29,393 nucleotides of DNA from Larix sibirica (GCA_004151065.3 NWUY0300109683.1:1-29393); one strand, 5' to 3'; positions 10,017 through 21,491 are shown, numbered from the stretch's first letter. A program made the numbers and translations. The notes: a model not told the origin generated them from the sequence alone.

Positions 10017-10029
10017 AAACCCTAGGGTT
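10017..10029. promoter_or_regulatory. Telo-box palindrome
   Basis: aaaccctagggtt contains the plant telo-box AAACCCTA (10017-10024) and its reverse complement overlapping as a palindrome. Telo-boxes are known in plant promoters as sites for telomere-repeat-binding factors and Polycomb recruitment. The effect here is inferred only. Confidence 0.6.
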
Positions 10030-10151
10030 CTGGACTCTGTTCCGCTAATTTGTTCAAACTCTGACCAACGCGCCGTCCCTGGCACTCTACTTGCCCTAGT
10101 AATCCCTTCTCGTCAGCGCAAGAAGCTGTCCATGTTTTTCCTTTTGGCCTT

Positions 10152-10159
10152 TATATAAA
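10152..10159 (+). promoter_or_regulatory. TATA box of the TPL gene (likely)
   Basis: TATATAAA in the context gcctttatataaagatc is the clearest core-promoter element upstream of the coding start. It lies 330 bases before the ATG. Initiation would be expected about 25-35 bases downstream. Confidence 0.5.
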
Positions 10160-10256
10160 GATCTGAACCAAAGGGAAGACCTTGGGACGTGTTATTACGT
10201 TCTTAGGGTCGGAGATTTGAACTGGAACGAGTTGTTGTTGAAAGAAATTGCTTGTT

Positions 10257-10295
10257 ATGGTCATTTGGAGATTTGGCTCGGCAAAGCGTAAATAA
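10257..10295 (+). CDS. Short uORF in the TPL leader
   Basis: An ATG at 10257 opens a 12-codon frame (MVIWRFGSAKRK) ending taa at 10293-10295. It is the only ATG I see between the TATA box and the main start. The stop falls inside the first unit of the 31-bp repeat array. It could lower initiation at the main start. Conservation is unknown, so translation is inferred. Confidence 0.35.
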   Translation: MVIWRFGSAKRK

Positions 10296-10446
10296 ACGAA
10301 CCGAACAGGACAAAGTATCGCATATAGACGTGCAGGACAGCGGAATATTGTAAATAAGCGAGCCGAAAGGACGAAATTTCGTAAATAAACGAGCAGGAAG
10401 GACAAAATATCGTAAATAAACGGGCAAGACGAGTAATCTCGTAAAG
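10288..10446 (+). repeat. 31-bp minisatellite in the 5' leader
   Basis: Units start at 10288, 10320, 10350, 10381 and 10412, with a partial unit at 10441. Each begins gtaaataaacga or a variant and continues with a gc(a)ggaaggacaaaatatc-like half. The second unit is the most diverged (gcatatagacg...). Spacing is 29-32 bases. The array ends 35 bases before the start codon, so with the TATA box at 10152 it lies entirely in the untranslated leader. Confidence 0.75.
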
Positions 10447-10481
10447 TTTGTTGGAGAAGGGGCTTTTATCGATCCCCTGTC

Positions 10482-13400
10482 ATGTCTTCCCTTAGCAGAG
10501 AGCTGGTTTTCCTCATCTTGCAGTTTCTGGATGAAGAGAAATTCAAGGAGACCGTTCACAAGTAAGTGGATCTTTTTATTTCTTTTCTTGTTCCTCAGCT
10601 TGTGTTGTTCCGGAACCTCGAACTGATATTTTATCCCCTCCCTGGCTGGATTCTGTTTGGCACAGGCTTGAACAAGAATCGGGCTTTTTCTTTAATATGA
10701 AGTATTTCGAGGATGAAGTGCAGAGTGGAAACTGGGAAGAGGTGGAGAGGTACCTTTCAGGGTTCACGAAAGTGGACGATAACCGATACTCCATGAAAAT
10801 ATTTTTCGAGATTCGTAAGCAGAAGTACCTGGAGGCGTTAGACAAGTAAGTTGTGAAGCACCTTCTCTCTCTTCTGATTGTTTAATTTGTTTTATTGTGA
10901 AGGGTCCATTGTGTTTTAAGGAAAACAAATTAAATTACCTAGCAAAAAATACTCTTTCCTGCCTGTTACACAAGTATCACTCCATCAACGGAACGAAGTA
11001 TGCGATGCACAAAGAAATCATGCATCAGATGCCCTTGTTTAATTTCAGATTTTGCATTTATTGTGGCTGTAAACACCTGTGAGATTTGTTTGAGTCGATC
11101 ATTGATTTTTAATCGCAAACATAGATGTTTCTATCAGTTTAGCTGCAAGATAGCTTTGTTGCCAAGGTTTTTGTTTTATTAGTCAATAAATTAATGTATG
11201 GTAACAAACATGCAATATTGCTTTAATTTAATTTGAAGCCAGGGATGTGCTATGGTTGTGTGCCTAATATCTGCATCTGTTTTGAATTGACGAGAGTGTT
11301 GATCATTCTGGATATAATGTGAGAGATTATATGTTGCAACAAAAATGTGGCAACATATATTTAATTTTATCTTGGATTGAATGGTGCAATGTGCTGCTGT
11401 TCTGTTAAAAAAGATTTAATTTTATCTGGATTAACTGGTGTAATGTGCTGCTATTCTACTAATGGCTTTCGTGATGTCTGGATGTCACATGCGATTTTCT
11501 CCTCGTTGCTAATGTGTAATTCTTTCTAACGAAAACAATGTATGTAAGATAAAAGCGTCTTTTGTTGAATTTAATTTTTGTACGAGTCATTAGTTGGGAC
11601 TCCTGAAAGGTGTCTTCGTGGAGCTAATGGGAAGAGTTGTTTTGAATTTATGACCAATGCTCTCCACTTGCATATAATTATCCATAGCAACAAAAAATGA
11701 AGGGCAATACCTCGACTCCATTTCAATTAAAGGATGGGTTAGGTTTGGTAAACCAAGGTTGGAGAGACTTATCTCTAAATTGCAGTTTATGATGTTTTTG
11801 GTTTGGTTCCGATATTTAATTTTGTTAACTGAAAACATATTGTCAGTAACAACATTACTAATCAAACACTTGAATTTTTTTTCAAATAAGAGATCCTTTG
11901 TGATTGTCATGATGAATTCTGTTTGAATTTACGTCAGAAACTTCATCATACAAGTTGCCTGAGCTTATGCTCTTTCATGTATTGCCAGGACTGGACTGAA
12001 TGCTTAAGATGCATTTGATGGTTTCTGTTTGAGTTTTTGCATGAAATGTCAGCATGCTTGCTATTTAGCTGGATTCATGTATTTTGCTTTTAGATTTTCC
12101 AGGGGCTTTTATTTATTTATTTACTTTGAAAACATTAAATACCATAAAAATCATGTTAGAAATGTTTAAGTCGAATCAGATTTTTGATTAAGTGGTATGT
12201 TTTGTGTCTAATTGTATGAGCCTTTTGAATTTTATGATGGTTTTTGGCATGTGCAGAAGATAATCAAATTATGTCTTATATGTTTGCTGCTGTTTGCTGC
12301 CAAGGTTTCATTCTATCATTTGAAAGAGTTACATATTCACAAGAATTCTGTGACAAGTGCCACAAAATCAAATTAGTCATATTTTTCATTTCTGGTTCTC
12401 CGATGCTGAAATTTATTTCTGTTCATGATTAATGCTCTTAGTATGTTTATTATTCCTAACAAACGATTTGTTTCCATTTTGCTTTTTGCTTGTGATCCTT
12501 TTATTACATTGAGGGAGAAAAAAATCATGCATATATGCCACACCACAAATGCTTCAATTTCAATCATCTTGAGTGCTGTGGTATATTTTCTAAGTCTAAT
12601 GCTCAGACTTGTTTGAATTGGTGTCTGATACTTCTAACATACATGTGGTGTTGTCTCAGGCAAGACCGAGCAAAAGCGGTGGAAATTCTAGTGAAAGACC
12701 TAAAGGTGTTTTCTTCTTTCAATGAAGAATTATTCAAGGAAATTACACAGCTTCTTACTTTAGAGAATTTCAGGTTTGTGTGTGAAAATAATTTTGGCTC
12801 TGCTACAAGTAAGCCCCTGTGGGTTACATACATACTCTTTTGTCTTTTTTAGATATTCTTCAGGAATCTTGTGCTTCGATATTACTAGCAAAGTTACACA
12901 TCTTTTCATAGTACATTTTGGCTGCAGACAGATCCCAGGGGATTTCCCTGATTGGTGAAATCCTTGCCACCTGGTCATGATCTCTTTCACATAGATGTTA
13001 TTTTTCATCCTTTTTTATTTATTTATTGGTGTTGTCTCTTTGTTATGTTTGGTTGAACACCAGGGAAAATGAGCAGCTTTCCAAGTATGGAGATACCAAG
13101 TCAGCAAGGAATATCATGTTAGTTGAGCTTAAAAAGCTTATTGAGGCTAATCCTCTGTTCCGAGACAAGCTGCAGTTTCCATCTCTGAAAACTTCTCGCT
13201 TGCGAACACTTATCAATCAAAGGTTTATTTCCATTTGCTTTTGAGTTGGCTTGCTATGTAATTGTTCAAATCTGAGTATTTTATGCCTGCCGTGTATAGT
13301 AGTTGTTGTCAGTTTTGATGACCAATATCAGTATTAGATTATACTTCTACGAGGTCTGCCAAATTGTTTGCTTGGTGCAGATTACTGATTTCAGATTCCT

Positions 13401-13605
13401 GTAATTGGTGTTTGAAATTTATGGCAGTTTGAATTGGCAGCATCAACTCTGTAAAAATCCAAGGCCCAACCCAGACATAAAAACACTGTTTGTTGATCAC
13501 AGTTGTGGACAGCCGAATGGAGCTCGTGCACCATCTCCTGCAACTAATCCTCTTATGGGAACGATTCCGAAAGGAGGAGGCTTCCCACCACTTGGTGCTC
13601 ATGGG
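10482..13605 (+). other. TPL exons 1-5: TOPLESS domain (LisH, CTLH, CRA)
   Basis: Residues 1-237. LisH spans about 4-36 (SRELVFLILQFLDEEKFKET), CTLH about 34-92, and the CRA helices follow to about 200. Residues reported to contact EAR peptides in solved TPL/TPR structures are present: Arg67, Tyr68, Lys71 and Phe74 in DDNRYSMKIFFEIRK. Asn176 in LINQS is intact; the classical Arabidopsis tpl-1 allele changes this residue to His. So the EAR-binding and tetramerising module looks functional. Residues after 200 start the Pro/Gly-rich linker. Confidence 0.9.
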
Positions 13606-16600
13606 GTATGTTGTGCTGCAGGTGGATTTTTAAAGATTTGTTGATGAGGTTACGGATTGTGGTCCATATCAAGAGTAGTTGATTTGAGTGTATTTTGAAA
13701 CATGACGAGTTCTGTCTGATATGTTATTTTAATGTTTATTTCCAGCCCTTTCAACCAGCACCTGCACCTGTTGCTACTGCCTTAGCAGGTTGGATGGCTA
13801 ATGCCACTCCTGCACCTCATCCCGCAGTCTCTGCAGGGCCAATTGGACTTAGTGCTGCAACAAATCCAGGTAACTTTTACACCAGCAATTAACAATGGCA
13901 GATATGTTGATCTGGTTTATATAGGAAGTTATTGTCTGAAATTCTGATTATGGTTTATATAGGAAATCATATGATTTATATGTTGGCATCTTTGGCTTTT
14001 ATTTGGTTGAGTAATCCTTTTTTGATTTGTTGCTGTAGCTGCTTTGTTGAAGCGCCCGAGGACCCCTCCTAATGCTCCCTTGGGGGATTATCAGTCAGCT
14101 GATTCTGATCACATTTTAAAACGAGCAAGGACAATTGGGCAATCTGGTGATGAGGTATTTTGAGTTCGCTTTGTCCATATAGTTCATTTTCTGTGTCAAA
14201 TATCAATTAATGTAATTTTATGGTTCATTAATAATGAAAAAATGCAATAGGTAAAATACTCTATGCAAGTATCAATGTGGTTGTCTGTAAGAGCAGCAGT
14301 ATTGTTTGAGGATTAGGTGCATTAACTAAAACTAATTTGCAGGTTAGCTATACTGGTCCAAATCTTCCACAGGGCTTATATTCACCAGATGACCTTCCCA
14401 AGACTCTTATACGGACTTTAAATCAGGGATCTCCAGTCACGAGCATGGATTTTCATCCTTTGCAGCAGACCATACTTTTAGGCATGGCTTTGTTGTGTGA
14501 TAATGTTTATTTTTCCTGTGTGGAATCTTGCTCAATTCATATGCTTAGGAATGCATATTCTGTCTTTAGAAGTCATGTGTGCCATTAATTTTCTGCATAT
14601 TTGAAAGATTAGAGAATTTTTATGCTGCTAAAGCCTAATATGTATTCATTGTTACTGTGGTCCAGTTGGTACACACGTGGGTGAAGTTGGTATATGGGAA
14701 GTGGGTTCACAGGAAAGACTGGCTCACAAAAATTTCAAGGTTTGGGACCTTGGATCTTGTTCAGCTCCCATGCAGGTAACAAAGATGACCTCTATACCTC
14801 TATAGTCATAAGGAAATTTTTGTCACTGTTCCTAGACCCAGCACATTGTATATTATAAACCTTTATTCTGTTTCCCTTGATGTATCTTATGCGGATTTAG
14901 GCTGGAAATGCTTTAGGTATCTACACTGACTGGTCTTTACTTGTTCATTTGACTGTTGTTTGTCATGTTTGGATATATTTCATTAGTATAACTTCTGTCT
15001 TTCTTATTTATTATCTGTAATGAATTATCTGATTAATCTGATTGTGCCATTTTCTGGACAACAGGCAGCAGTCGTCAAGGATCCTGGTGTATCAGTCAAT
15101 CGTGTTGTGTGGAGTCCAGATGGTTCCTTGTTTGGTATGCAATTATACCAGGAAGATCATAGTTTCTCTTGATACTGAAATTGTCTATATATTCTCCTAG
15201 TGATAAGATGATTGAACCCATAATTAAACTACAGAATATGATTTTGTGTTTTTTAATAAACAGGAGTAGCTTATTCGAAGCACATAGTGCACATATATTC
15301 CTTCCATGTTGGTAATGACTTACGGCATCACTTGGAGGTATTTGGTCCCTCCCATTCGGTTCTTCTTGTAATAAACCTGAACTTAGTTACAGAGAAAATT
15401 TAGGGCTATGTTGTAGAAGATGTTTGTTGTATCTCCATGTATTGTAGTTAATTGTATTGTTTGCTTCAGTGAATTCACCGTTTTTCACATCTAATAGATT
15501 ATTTCGTTTGTCAGATTGATGCCCATGTTGGAGGTGTAAATGACCTTGCTTTCTCACATCCCAACAAGCAATTGTGTATTATTACCTGTGGTGATGACAA
15601 AACTATAAAGGTTTGACATATGAAACTCTATATTGTGACAGAGTTGCAGAGCTTGAAATTTTCAGGTTGATAAAGCTGATTGGTGCAACAGGTATGGGAT
15701 GCTGTTACTGGTGCAAGGCAGTATACTTTTGAAGGTCACGAAGCACCTGTGTATTCTGTATGCCCCCATTATAAAGAAAACATTCAGGTATGAGTTCTTT
15801 GTTATGAATCTGATTTTTGTTATACAACTGGGGGAATGCTTGTTTTTCAGGAAGACATGTATTTCCTGGATATAATGATTCCTCAAGCTGAAGCTTTGTT
15901 TTTACTCTTTTCATGTATCAGTTTATCTTTTCGACAGCTGTTGATGGCAAGATAAAGGCCTGGTTATATGATATGATGGGTTCAAGGGTTGATTATGATG
16001 CTCCTGGTCATTGGTGCACTACAATGGCTTACAGTGCTGATGGGACAAGGTTGATTCATCATGTCATTTCAGCTGTTGCTTTGCACCATGCATTATTTCT
16101 GTCAGTTATTAATTAGCTCTACCATACGTTGAGAATAAAAACATTGGGAACTTGATGCAGGCTCTTCTCATGTGGAACAAGCAAAGAAGGAGAATCTCAT
16201 CTTGTTGAATGGAATGAGAGTGAAGGTGCTATAAAGCGTACTTATCAAGGATTTCGGAAGCGCTCTATGGATGTTGTGCAGTTCGATACGACTAAGAACC
16301 GCTTTTTGGCTGCTGGAGATGAATTTATGATCAAGTTTTGGGATATGGACAATACAGGCCTGCTGACAACTGTTGATGCTGCGGGTGGATTAGCTGTATG
16401 GTTTCAAATAGTTGCTTTCACTTTTTTTGATTCGACTTACATGCATAGCTCAAAAGAAAGCCTTTCAAGTTAATTTAGCTTTGATTTTTTGTCCATTTTC
16501 AGAGTACTCCTCGTCTCCGTTTCAACAAGGAAGGAACATTATTGGCGGTTTCAACCATTGATAATGGCATCAAAATCTTAGGCAATGCTGATGGTCATCG

Positions 16601-19600
16601 ATTACTGCACTCATTTGAGAACCGTACCTTTGATCCAGCAAGAGTTCCTTCTGATACAAAGGCAAGAATCGCACATATATTTGTTTGGCTTTCAAGCTTT
16701 ACTTCAAACGTGGCTAGACTGAGATTTGTTTTTGCAGGCGTCAGTAGTAACTCAGTTGACAGCTGTAAGCACACCTGCAGCACAAACTGTTGGCGGATCT
16801 GATCGGGTTGCTTCCACAGTTTCCATGGCTGCACTGGTATGTCTACAGTCAGATTATTAAGATATCTATAGATTGCAAGGATAAAAACCTTGCATAAGGC
16901 ATTGATTGTGAACTACTTAATGTTTTAGAAATATACTAAAGGCTGTGGAATTCGTATGTTAGGGAGAGTTTAAATGATTTTCTATTCTTTTGAATAAGTA
17001 TAAAAGCCTGTTTCTTTTCAACAAAAGCACATCTTCAAAACAAGAATGCTTGCAAATGTGTACACTAAACACTTGAAAGTGATTGAATTTTGTGTTTGTC
17101 AGAATGGAGTGGATTCGAGGAGTGTTGGAGATAAAGTCAGGGTGACAGAAGACTCAGTAGATAAAAACAAGAGCTGGAAGCTGACTGAAATAATCGAGCC
17201 AGCTCAGTGCCGGTCCTTGAGACTCTCAGATAACCTACCAACAAGCAAGGTCTGTATTATCCCAGGTTGAGTAGCTCATAATGGATTATGAGGGCAAAAA
17301 GATATCTTTTATCAGTCTGAGCTTGTGATTAAACTTGTGATAGTGTATAATGTTTAATGATTATGTTGAAAGGTACTTTTTACTGCATGGTTAGAAGCGT
17401 CATTGTGGAATTCCATTGGTCATTCCATTTTCTTTTGATGTAAGGGCTGTAGATATGCACTTGTCCTCTCCAGCGTGTATGCTCCCATACCTTTCATAAT
17501 ATGCAGCTCATTCACTCCTATCCATTTATTTACTGCTGCTGAGCTGTTATGGCTTTCAATCAATGTACTCCATGGGTATCCATTTGATCGATATTATCTG
17601 GGTTGTGCCCTCATATTTGCTTTTGTATGAGCAAATATGAGTGCTTCAGGGTCATAAACAGTCTATCTAGGACATATAAGCATCGAGGACACTGGTCTCC
17701 TAATTTGTTTACATAGTGTTTTTTTAAAACTTCTAGCTTGGTAACACAATCTTTTGTTTCCAAAACATTTCTTCTCAGCTAAGTGTCATGTCATGTATGC
17801 ATTTGAAGCATTCTTTGGAACATACTCAGATTTTGATTCCCAATGCCTTTGTGTAGAGTTTGCATATAAAGTGAGAATTGGTACATTTCAGTTTTGTAGC
17901 TTACGGCAAGAGTATTTCTTTGTTATAATCATTTTATCCTTTTGTGAACTGCAGATTTCAAGATTAATATATACTAATTCAGGAGTTGCAATTCTGGCTT
18001 TGGCTTCCAATGCTGTGCACAAGCTTTGGAAATGGCAGCGAAATGATCGCAATAATAGTGGCAAGGTGATTATGTTATCCTTTGTTTATCTCATCCTGTT
18101 TTTAATGTGTATACGAAGTTGTTATACAAGTTAATTGAGAGAGATCAAGTTGATCGGTATCTTAAAAATTAATTTTAAAGTTTGTACCAAATGCTATTAT
18201 ATGAGAGTTGTTTTCACAGGCAACAGCAAGTATTCCACCTCAGTTATGGCAACCTGCCAGTGGCATACTGATGACGAATGATATAAGTGATACCAACCCA
18301 GAGGACGCTGTTCCCTGCTTTGCATTATCTAAAAATGATTCTTACGTCATGTCAGCCAGTGGTGGAAAAGTTTCTTTGTTCAATATGATGACATTCAAGG
18401 TAATGCTTCAGATGTTGAATGACAAGTGTCCACTATCTACCTATTTATTTATTACTGTATTCTGAGGAACTTCTCGTTTTATAGCTTTATCACTCTGTAC
18501 TTTATTATGTTTACTACAGACAATGACAACCTTCATGGCACCACCACCACCAGCAACTTTTCTTGCTTTCCACCCTCAGGACAACAATATAATTGCTATT
18601 GGCATGGAAGACTCTACAATTCAAATTTACAATGTTCGCGTGGATGAGGTTCTGACCCAAACTTTGGTGGAAATTTCAGCAATCAACCCTGTTGTTGGAG
18701 GTACATGCATATAAATTTGAATAAAATGCCCTTTTGGATGCAGGTAAAGAGCAAGCTGAAAGGACATCAAAAGAGAGTGACTGGGCTCGCTTTTTCTCAT
18801 GTGCTAAATGTGCTTGTATCTTCAGGAGCAGATGCTCAGGTATTTGCAACATAATACATCTTGTAGCTGTGGTCCAAGCGTAGGTTGCATATTTCTTTTA
18901 GCTGACTTAGCCTGATGACGGCTAATGCAGTAACTCCTGGGATGTCTGGCACTGCAGCTTTGTGTATGGGGGACCGATGGCTGGGAAAGGCTCAGGAATA
19001 AGTTTTTGCAGCTACCAGCAGGTAGAGCACCATCATCACAAGCAGAAACTCGAGTGCAATTTCACCAGGACCAGATACACTTTTTGGCTGTGCATGAAAC
19101 TCAGATTGCTATATATGAAGCAAATAAACTCGAGTGTCTCAAGCAGGTTTGTTTTAACTATATCACAACTTTTCGTTGTTTCATTTCAACTATTTTACTT
19201 AGTTTAGTTCATAAGTTGGTGTGTATTTGTAAATGTCTAACTAGTAATGGTTCTGGTTTCTGGTTTCTGGCAGTGGATTCCTCCGGAGTCACATTCTGCT
19301 CCAATATCCCATGCTACATACTCATGTGATAGTCAACTAATATATGCTAGTTTTTTTGATGGTGCGGTGGGTGTATTCCATTCCGGATCACTGCGGTTAC
19401 GATGTCGAATTAGTCCATCTTCCTATCTTTCCAGTATCAGGTAAGTCACACTATAAATAATCTGATGAGATGTCATATGCTGTTGATAGATTTTCGGGTG
19501 TTTCAATGGGATGTGGGATCATGTGAACTTGTGCATATGTGGGTGCGTGCTGTAGGTTGTCATAGTATTCAAGAAGATCCCTCCAAAGATCTTAAGAGGA

Positions 19601-20209
19601 GAAATATAAAGAAATGAAGCCCTAAGTAACCTGGTATTGCTCATACAAAACTTTGTTTCTAATCCCCTCAACTACCCATATCATTCTATGAAACAAAAGC
19701 ATTAGCCCACCTCCTCCATGGGCTTGCACTTTGGGAAATCCAAGCACATGGAGCATAACCTACATCTTGCATCTATGAAACCTGATAACCTTGACTGTAG
19801 GAGTTTAGTTGTATATGTTTGGTTAAGACATCTAATTGCAATTAGCTTAGTTGTTCTTTGTACAGTAAGATGGTATAGTACAGTTGTTGCTAAAAGTGGC
19901 CATTGTCACGATTGTTTGTCCTGAAAAAAGGCTATTGTATTGAGTAATATATCTGTCATCTAATATGTACTTGTATTTGATCTTCGTTTATGTTGCAGTT
20001 CTGCTGTGTACCCACTTGTTATTGCAGCTCATCCATCTGAACCAAACCAATTTGCATTGGGATTGTCTGATGGGGGTGTGCAAGTTTTGGAGCCCTTAGA
20101 GTCAGAAGGAAAGTGGGGTACTGGACCACCCATGGAAAATGGTTTGGCAAACAATGCTTCTATTGTTTCAACAACTGGAACTTCAGGTTCAGAGCAAGCC
20201 CCAAGGTGA
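10482..20209 (+). CDS. TOPLESS / TOPLESS-related corepressor (25 exons)
   Basis: Nuclear Groucho/Tup1-type corepressor, recruited by EAR-motif proteins such as Aux/IAA, to silence auxin, jasmonate and developmental targets. Exons: 10482-10561, 10666-10845, 12660-12773, 13064-13222, 13428-13605, 13746-13869, 14039-14154, 14343-14481, 14666-14775, 15065-15134, 15264-15337, 15515-15610, 15692-15787, 15922-16049, 16161-16395, 16503-16661, 16738-16836, 17103-17249, 17955-18065, 18220-18399, 18520-18648, 18744-18839, 18958-19146, 19274-19440, 19999-20209. They sum to 3387 nt (1128 residues plus tga) with no frame break. The start MSSLSRELVFLILQFLDEEK and the end SEQAPR are family hallmarks. Introns are GT-AG except 8 and 16 (GC-AG). 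The linker (PNGARAPSPATNPLMG, GWMAN) favours the TPL/TPR1 branch. Exact borders of the weakly conserved exon 17 are least certain. Confidence 0.96.
10846..12659 (+). other. Intron 2 (1.8 kb), the largest intron
   Basis: GT-AG (gtaagt...ttgtctcag). It holds a diverged tandem duplication: 11361-11403 and 11416-11457 share ttaattttatct(t)ggatt...atgtgctgct. The open frames inside it (such as minus 11590-11910 and plus 12244-12432) are non-coding. No inserted gene or recognisable transposon is seen. Confidence 0.8.
13746..14154 (+). other. TPL exons 6-7: proline-rich linker and basic NLS
   Basis: Residues 238-317. A Pro/Ala-rich stretch (PFQPAPAPVATALAGWMAN) leads to two basic clusters, LKRPRTPP (282-289) and LKRAR (305-309). 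They are spaced like a bipartite nuclear localisation signal, and the RTPP is a candidate proline-directed phosphosite. The exon 6/7 junction splits an Ala codon. Confidence 0.8.
14482..14665 (+). other. Intron 8: GC-AG
   Basis: The exon 8 frame ...QQTILL is continued by VGTHVGEVGIWEV only if the donor is ttttag|gcatgg and the acceptor tggtccag|ttggt. No GT near the junction restores this conserved join. The donor matches the GC-class consensus (AG|GCAAGT) only at its core, so it looks weak. Confidence 0.85.
16662..16737 (+). other. Intron 16: GC-AG, 76 bp
   Basis: The frame ends VPSDTK with donor acaaag|gcaaga and resumes ASVVTQ after tttttgcag. This donor is a strong match to the GC-class consensus. 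Reading through would give ARIAHIFVWLSSF..., which does not fit the family. At 76 bases it is among the shortest introns of the gene. Confidence 0.8.
17103..20209 (+). other. TPL exons 18-25: second WD40 propeller and C-terminus
   Basis: Residues 720-1128. A charged segment (EDSVDKNKSWKLTEI) precedes ISRLIYTNSG, where the second propeller is under way. Blade strings include HKLWKWQRN, KVSLFNMMTFK, STIQIYNVRVDE, AQLCVWGTDGWE, QIAIYEANKLE, AVGVFHSGSLRLR and GVQVLEPLE. GHQKRVTGLAFSHVLNVLVS in exon 22 is a typical GH-dipeptide blade start. The protein ends in a disordered Ser/Thr/Gly tail. Intron 18 (705 bp) and intron 24 (558 bp) are the largest here. Confidence 0.9.
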
Positions 20210-21445
20210 TTTGTTTCTATTGAATATTGCATATTTACACTGAACCAACTACTAGCTCTTACAGTGGTGATCACATATTTTAATGTGGGTCCCTCATTTG
20301 TTGTGTAGCCTTTGAGCTATGACATTGAGTGCCTTCTGTATTCAAGGTTTAATTGCATACTGTGATGCCAACTTGCATCAATGCTAGTGCCTCCATGTCT
20401 TTACTAATGCATGGGTTAAGCTGTCCATATAAAGTTGTTGCTGGGAATCCCTTTTGGGTATCAGTAGTCAAGATTGGTGGCCCATGTTAAGTTTGAAAAT
20501 TTATTTGTTGTTTTAAAAATTCGTAGTTGTATCACTAAACAAAGAATCATATGTTATTGCTTTCCGTAAAAATTAGAGGCTTATGAGGTTTAAAGAGTCG
20601 TGTCTTCCAGGTTTCAATGTTAGAAGAAACTTGACCGATTTGTTTACGGATTATTATTTTGTAAGATTCCGGCAATTTTGGAGCTGAGGTTTCCACTTTG
20701 AATATATTTAATATCAGATAAATTATTAACCAATCGATGGGTCTTTTGACTATTATATTACACCCTGTTAGAGCTCCTCTTGTATGTACAATGCCATATG
20801 AAAGGTGAATATTTTATTTATCAAGATAAGCATTAAGATACGTTGACCATCTTACTAGCTTTGACAGAGTTACTTCCTAGGGATTGATCTGTTGACATAT
20901 TGGGTCGAGTTATTCTGATTTTTTTAATATTAAATACTAATAATTGGACGGGCTTAATTAAATTCTGTAACGGAGCTTATTTTGGATTGGCAAAATTTTA
21001 TTGGCTGCTAACTGCACTTCAATCTCTTTTTCCCAACTCTCTTCTAGCAATGCAGAGCATGTATATTAAAGACACTATTATATCTATGTATTGTATTTAG
21101 GTGAGTATCATGATTTCTTATGTGCTTATTTAAAAGATCCTGTTTGTTTTTATAAGCGTTTATTTTGTAGACCAATTCTGTACCACAGGATCTTCATCTG
21201 CTAAATAACCTCCAGTCAGGTTTGTCTTCAGTTATTGCAAGTTACAAAAATGTATATGTTTTTACCATGATACTTTTAGAATATAGCACCATTCCATTCT
21301 ATGCCCTATTTCTGAAGACTTGACGTCTTCATCCTACACTGATTGTGGGTTATATGTTATAACAACTATCTTAGATTGTATCTATTTTTAGCAGAATGCC
21401 AAGGCAATTAATGTTTGTGCATGTGTGGGGCATACGTTTGCATTG
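20210..21445 (+). other. TPL 3'UTR and downstream DNA
   Basis: The coding region ends tga at 20207-20209. No canonical AATAAA is visible in the next 900 bases (weak forms such as catataaag near 20429 occur), so the poly(A) site cannot be placed. No further gene is seen; the 66-codon frame at 20900-21100 has no recognisable content. Confidence 0.5.
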
Positions 21446-21491
21446 GGATGTGTGTGGTTGGGGTGGTGTGTGTGTGGGAGAGAGGGAGATT
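21446..21491. repeat. GT/GA-rich simple sequence
   Basis: Irregular (GT)n passing into gagagaggga. The strand is purine/keto-rich and G-dense, and it marks a sharp local composition change. Confidence 0.7.

Larger units (their letters stand above)
9401..10481 (+). promoter_or_regulatory. TPL upstream region and 5' leader
   Basis: Composition rises sharply in GC from about 9540. The region holds, in order, a G/C palindrome, a G-quadruplex motif, a telo-box palindrome, a TATA box, one uORF and a 31-bp repeat array, each listed separately. The best single TATA box (10152) would put the transcript start near 10185 and give a leader of about 300 nt. An earlier start with a 5'UTR intron is possible (donor-like aag|gtaaag at 9952), but no clear pyrimidine-tract acceptor is visible just before the start codon. 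Confidence 0.55.
14343..16836 (+). other. TPL exons 8-17: first WD40 propeller and spacer
   Basis: Residues 318-719. The blades start near TLNQGSPVTSMDFHP. Recognisable WD-type elements include VGIWEVG, FKVWDLG, HIVHIYSF, GDDKTIKVWDAVTG, DGKIKAWLYD, HLVEWNESEG, FMIKFWDMD and IDNGIKILG. The tail (about 668-719, exons 16-17) is low-complexity Ser/Thr/Ala/Val, as is usual between the two propellers. This half is known to act as a scaffold for partners. Confidence 0.88.

Noticed and set aside
10203-10559. 118-codon minus-strand frame upstream of TPL, with repeated VYLR/ARLF strings
   Set aside because: The internal repetition simply mirrors the 31-bp minisatellite. The frame also overlaps TPL exon 1 in antisense.
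11590-11910. 106-codon minus-strand frame in TPL intron 2
   Set aside because: No motif and AT-rich. It lies inside a well-supported intron.
12776-12958. Frames running through exon 3/intron 3 (plus and minus)
   Set aside because: Shadows or read-through of the real exon 12660-12773. The conserved frame resumes only at 13064.
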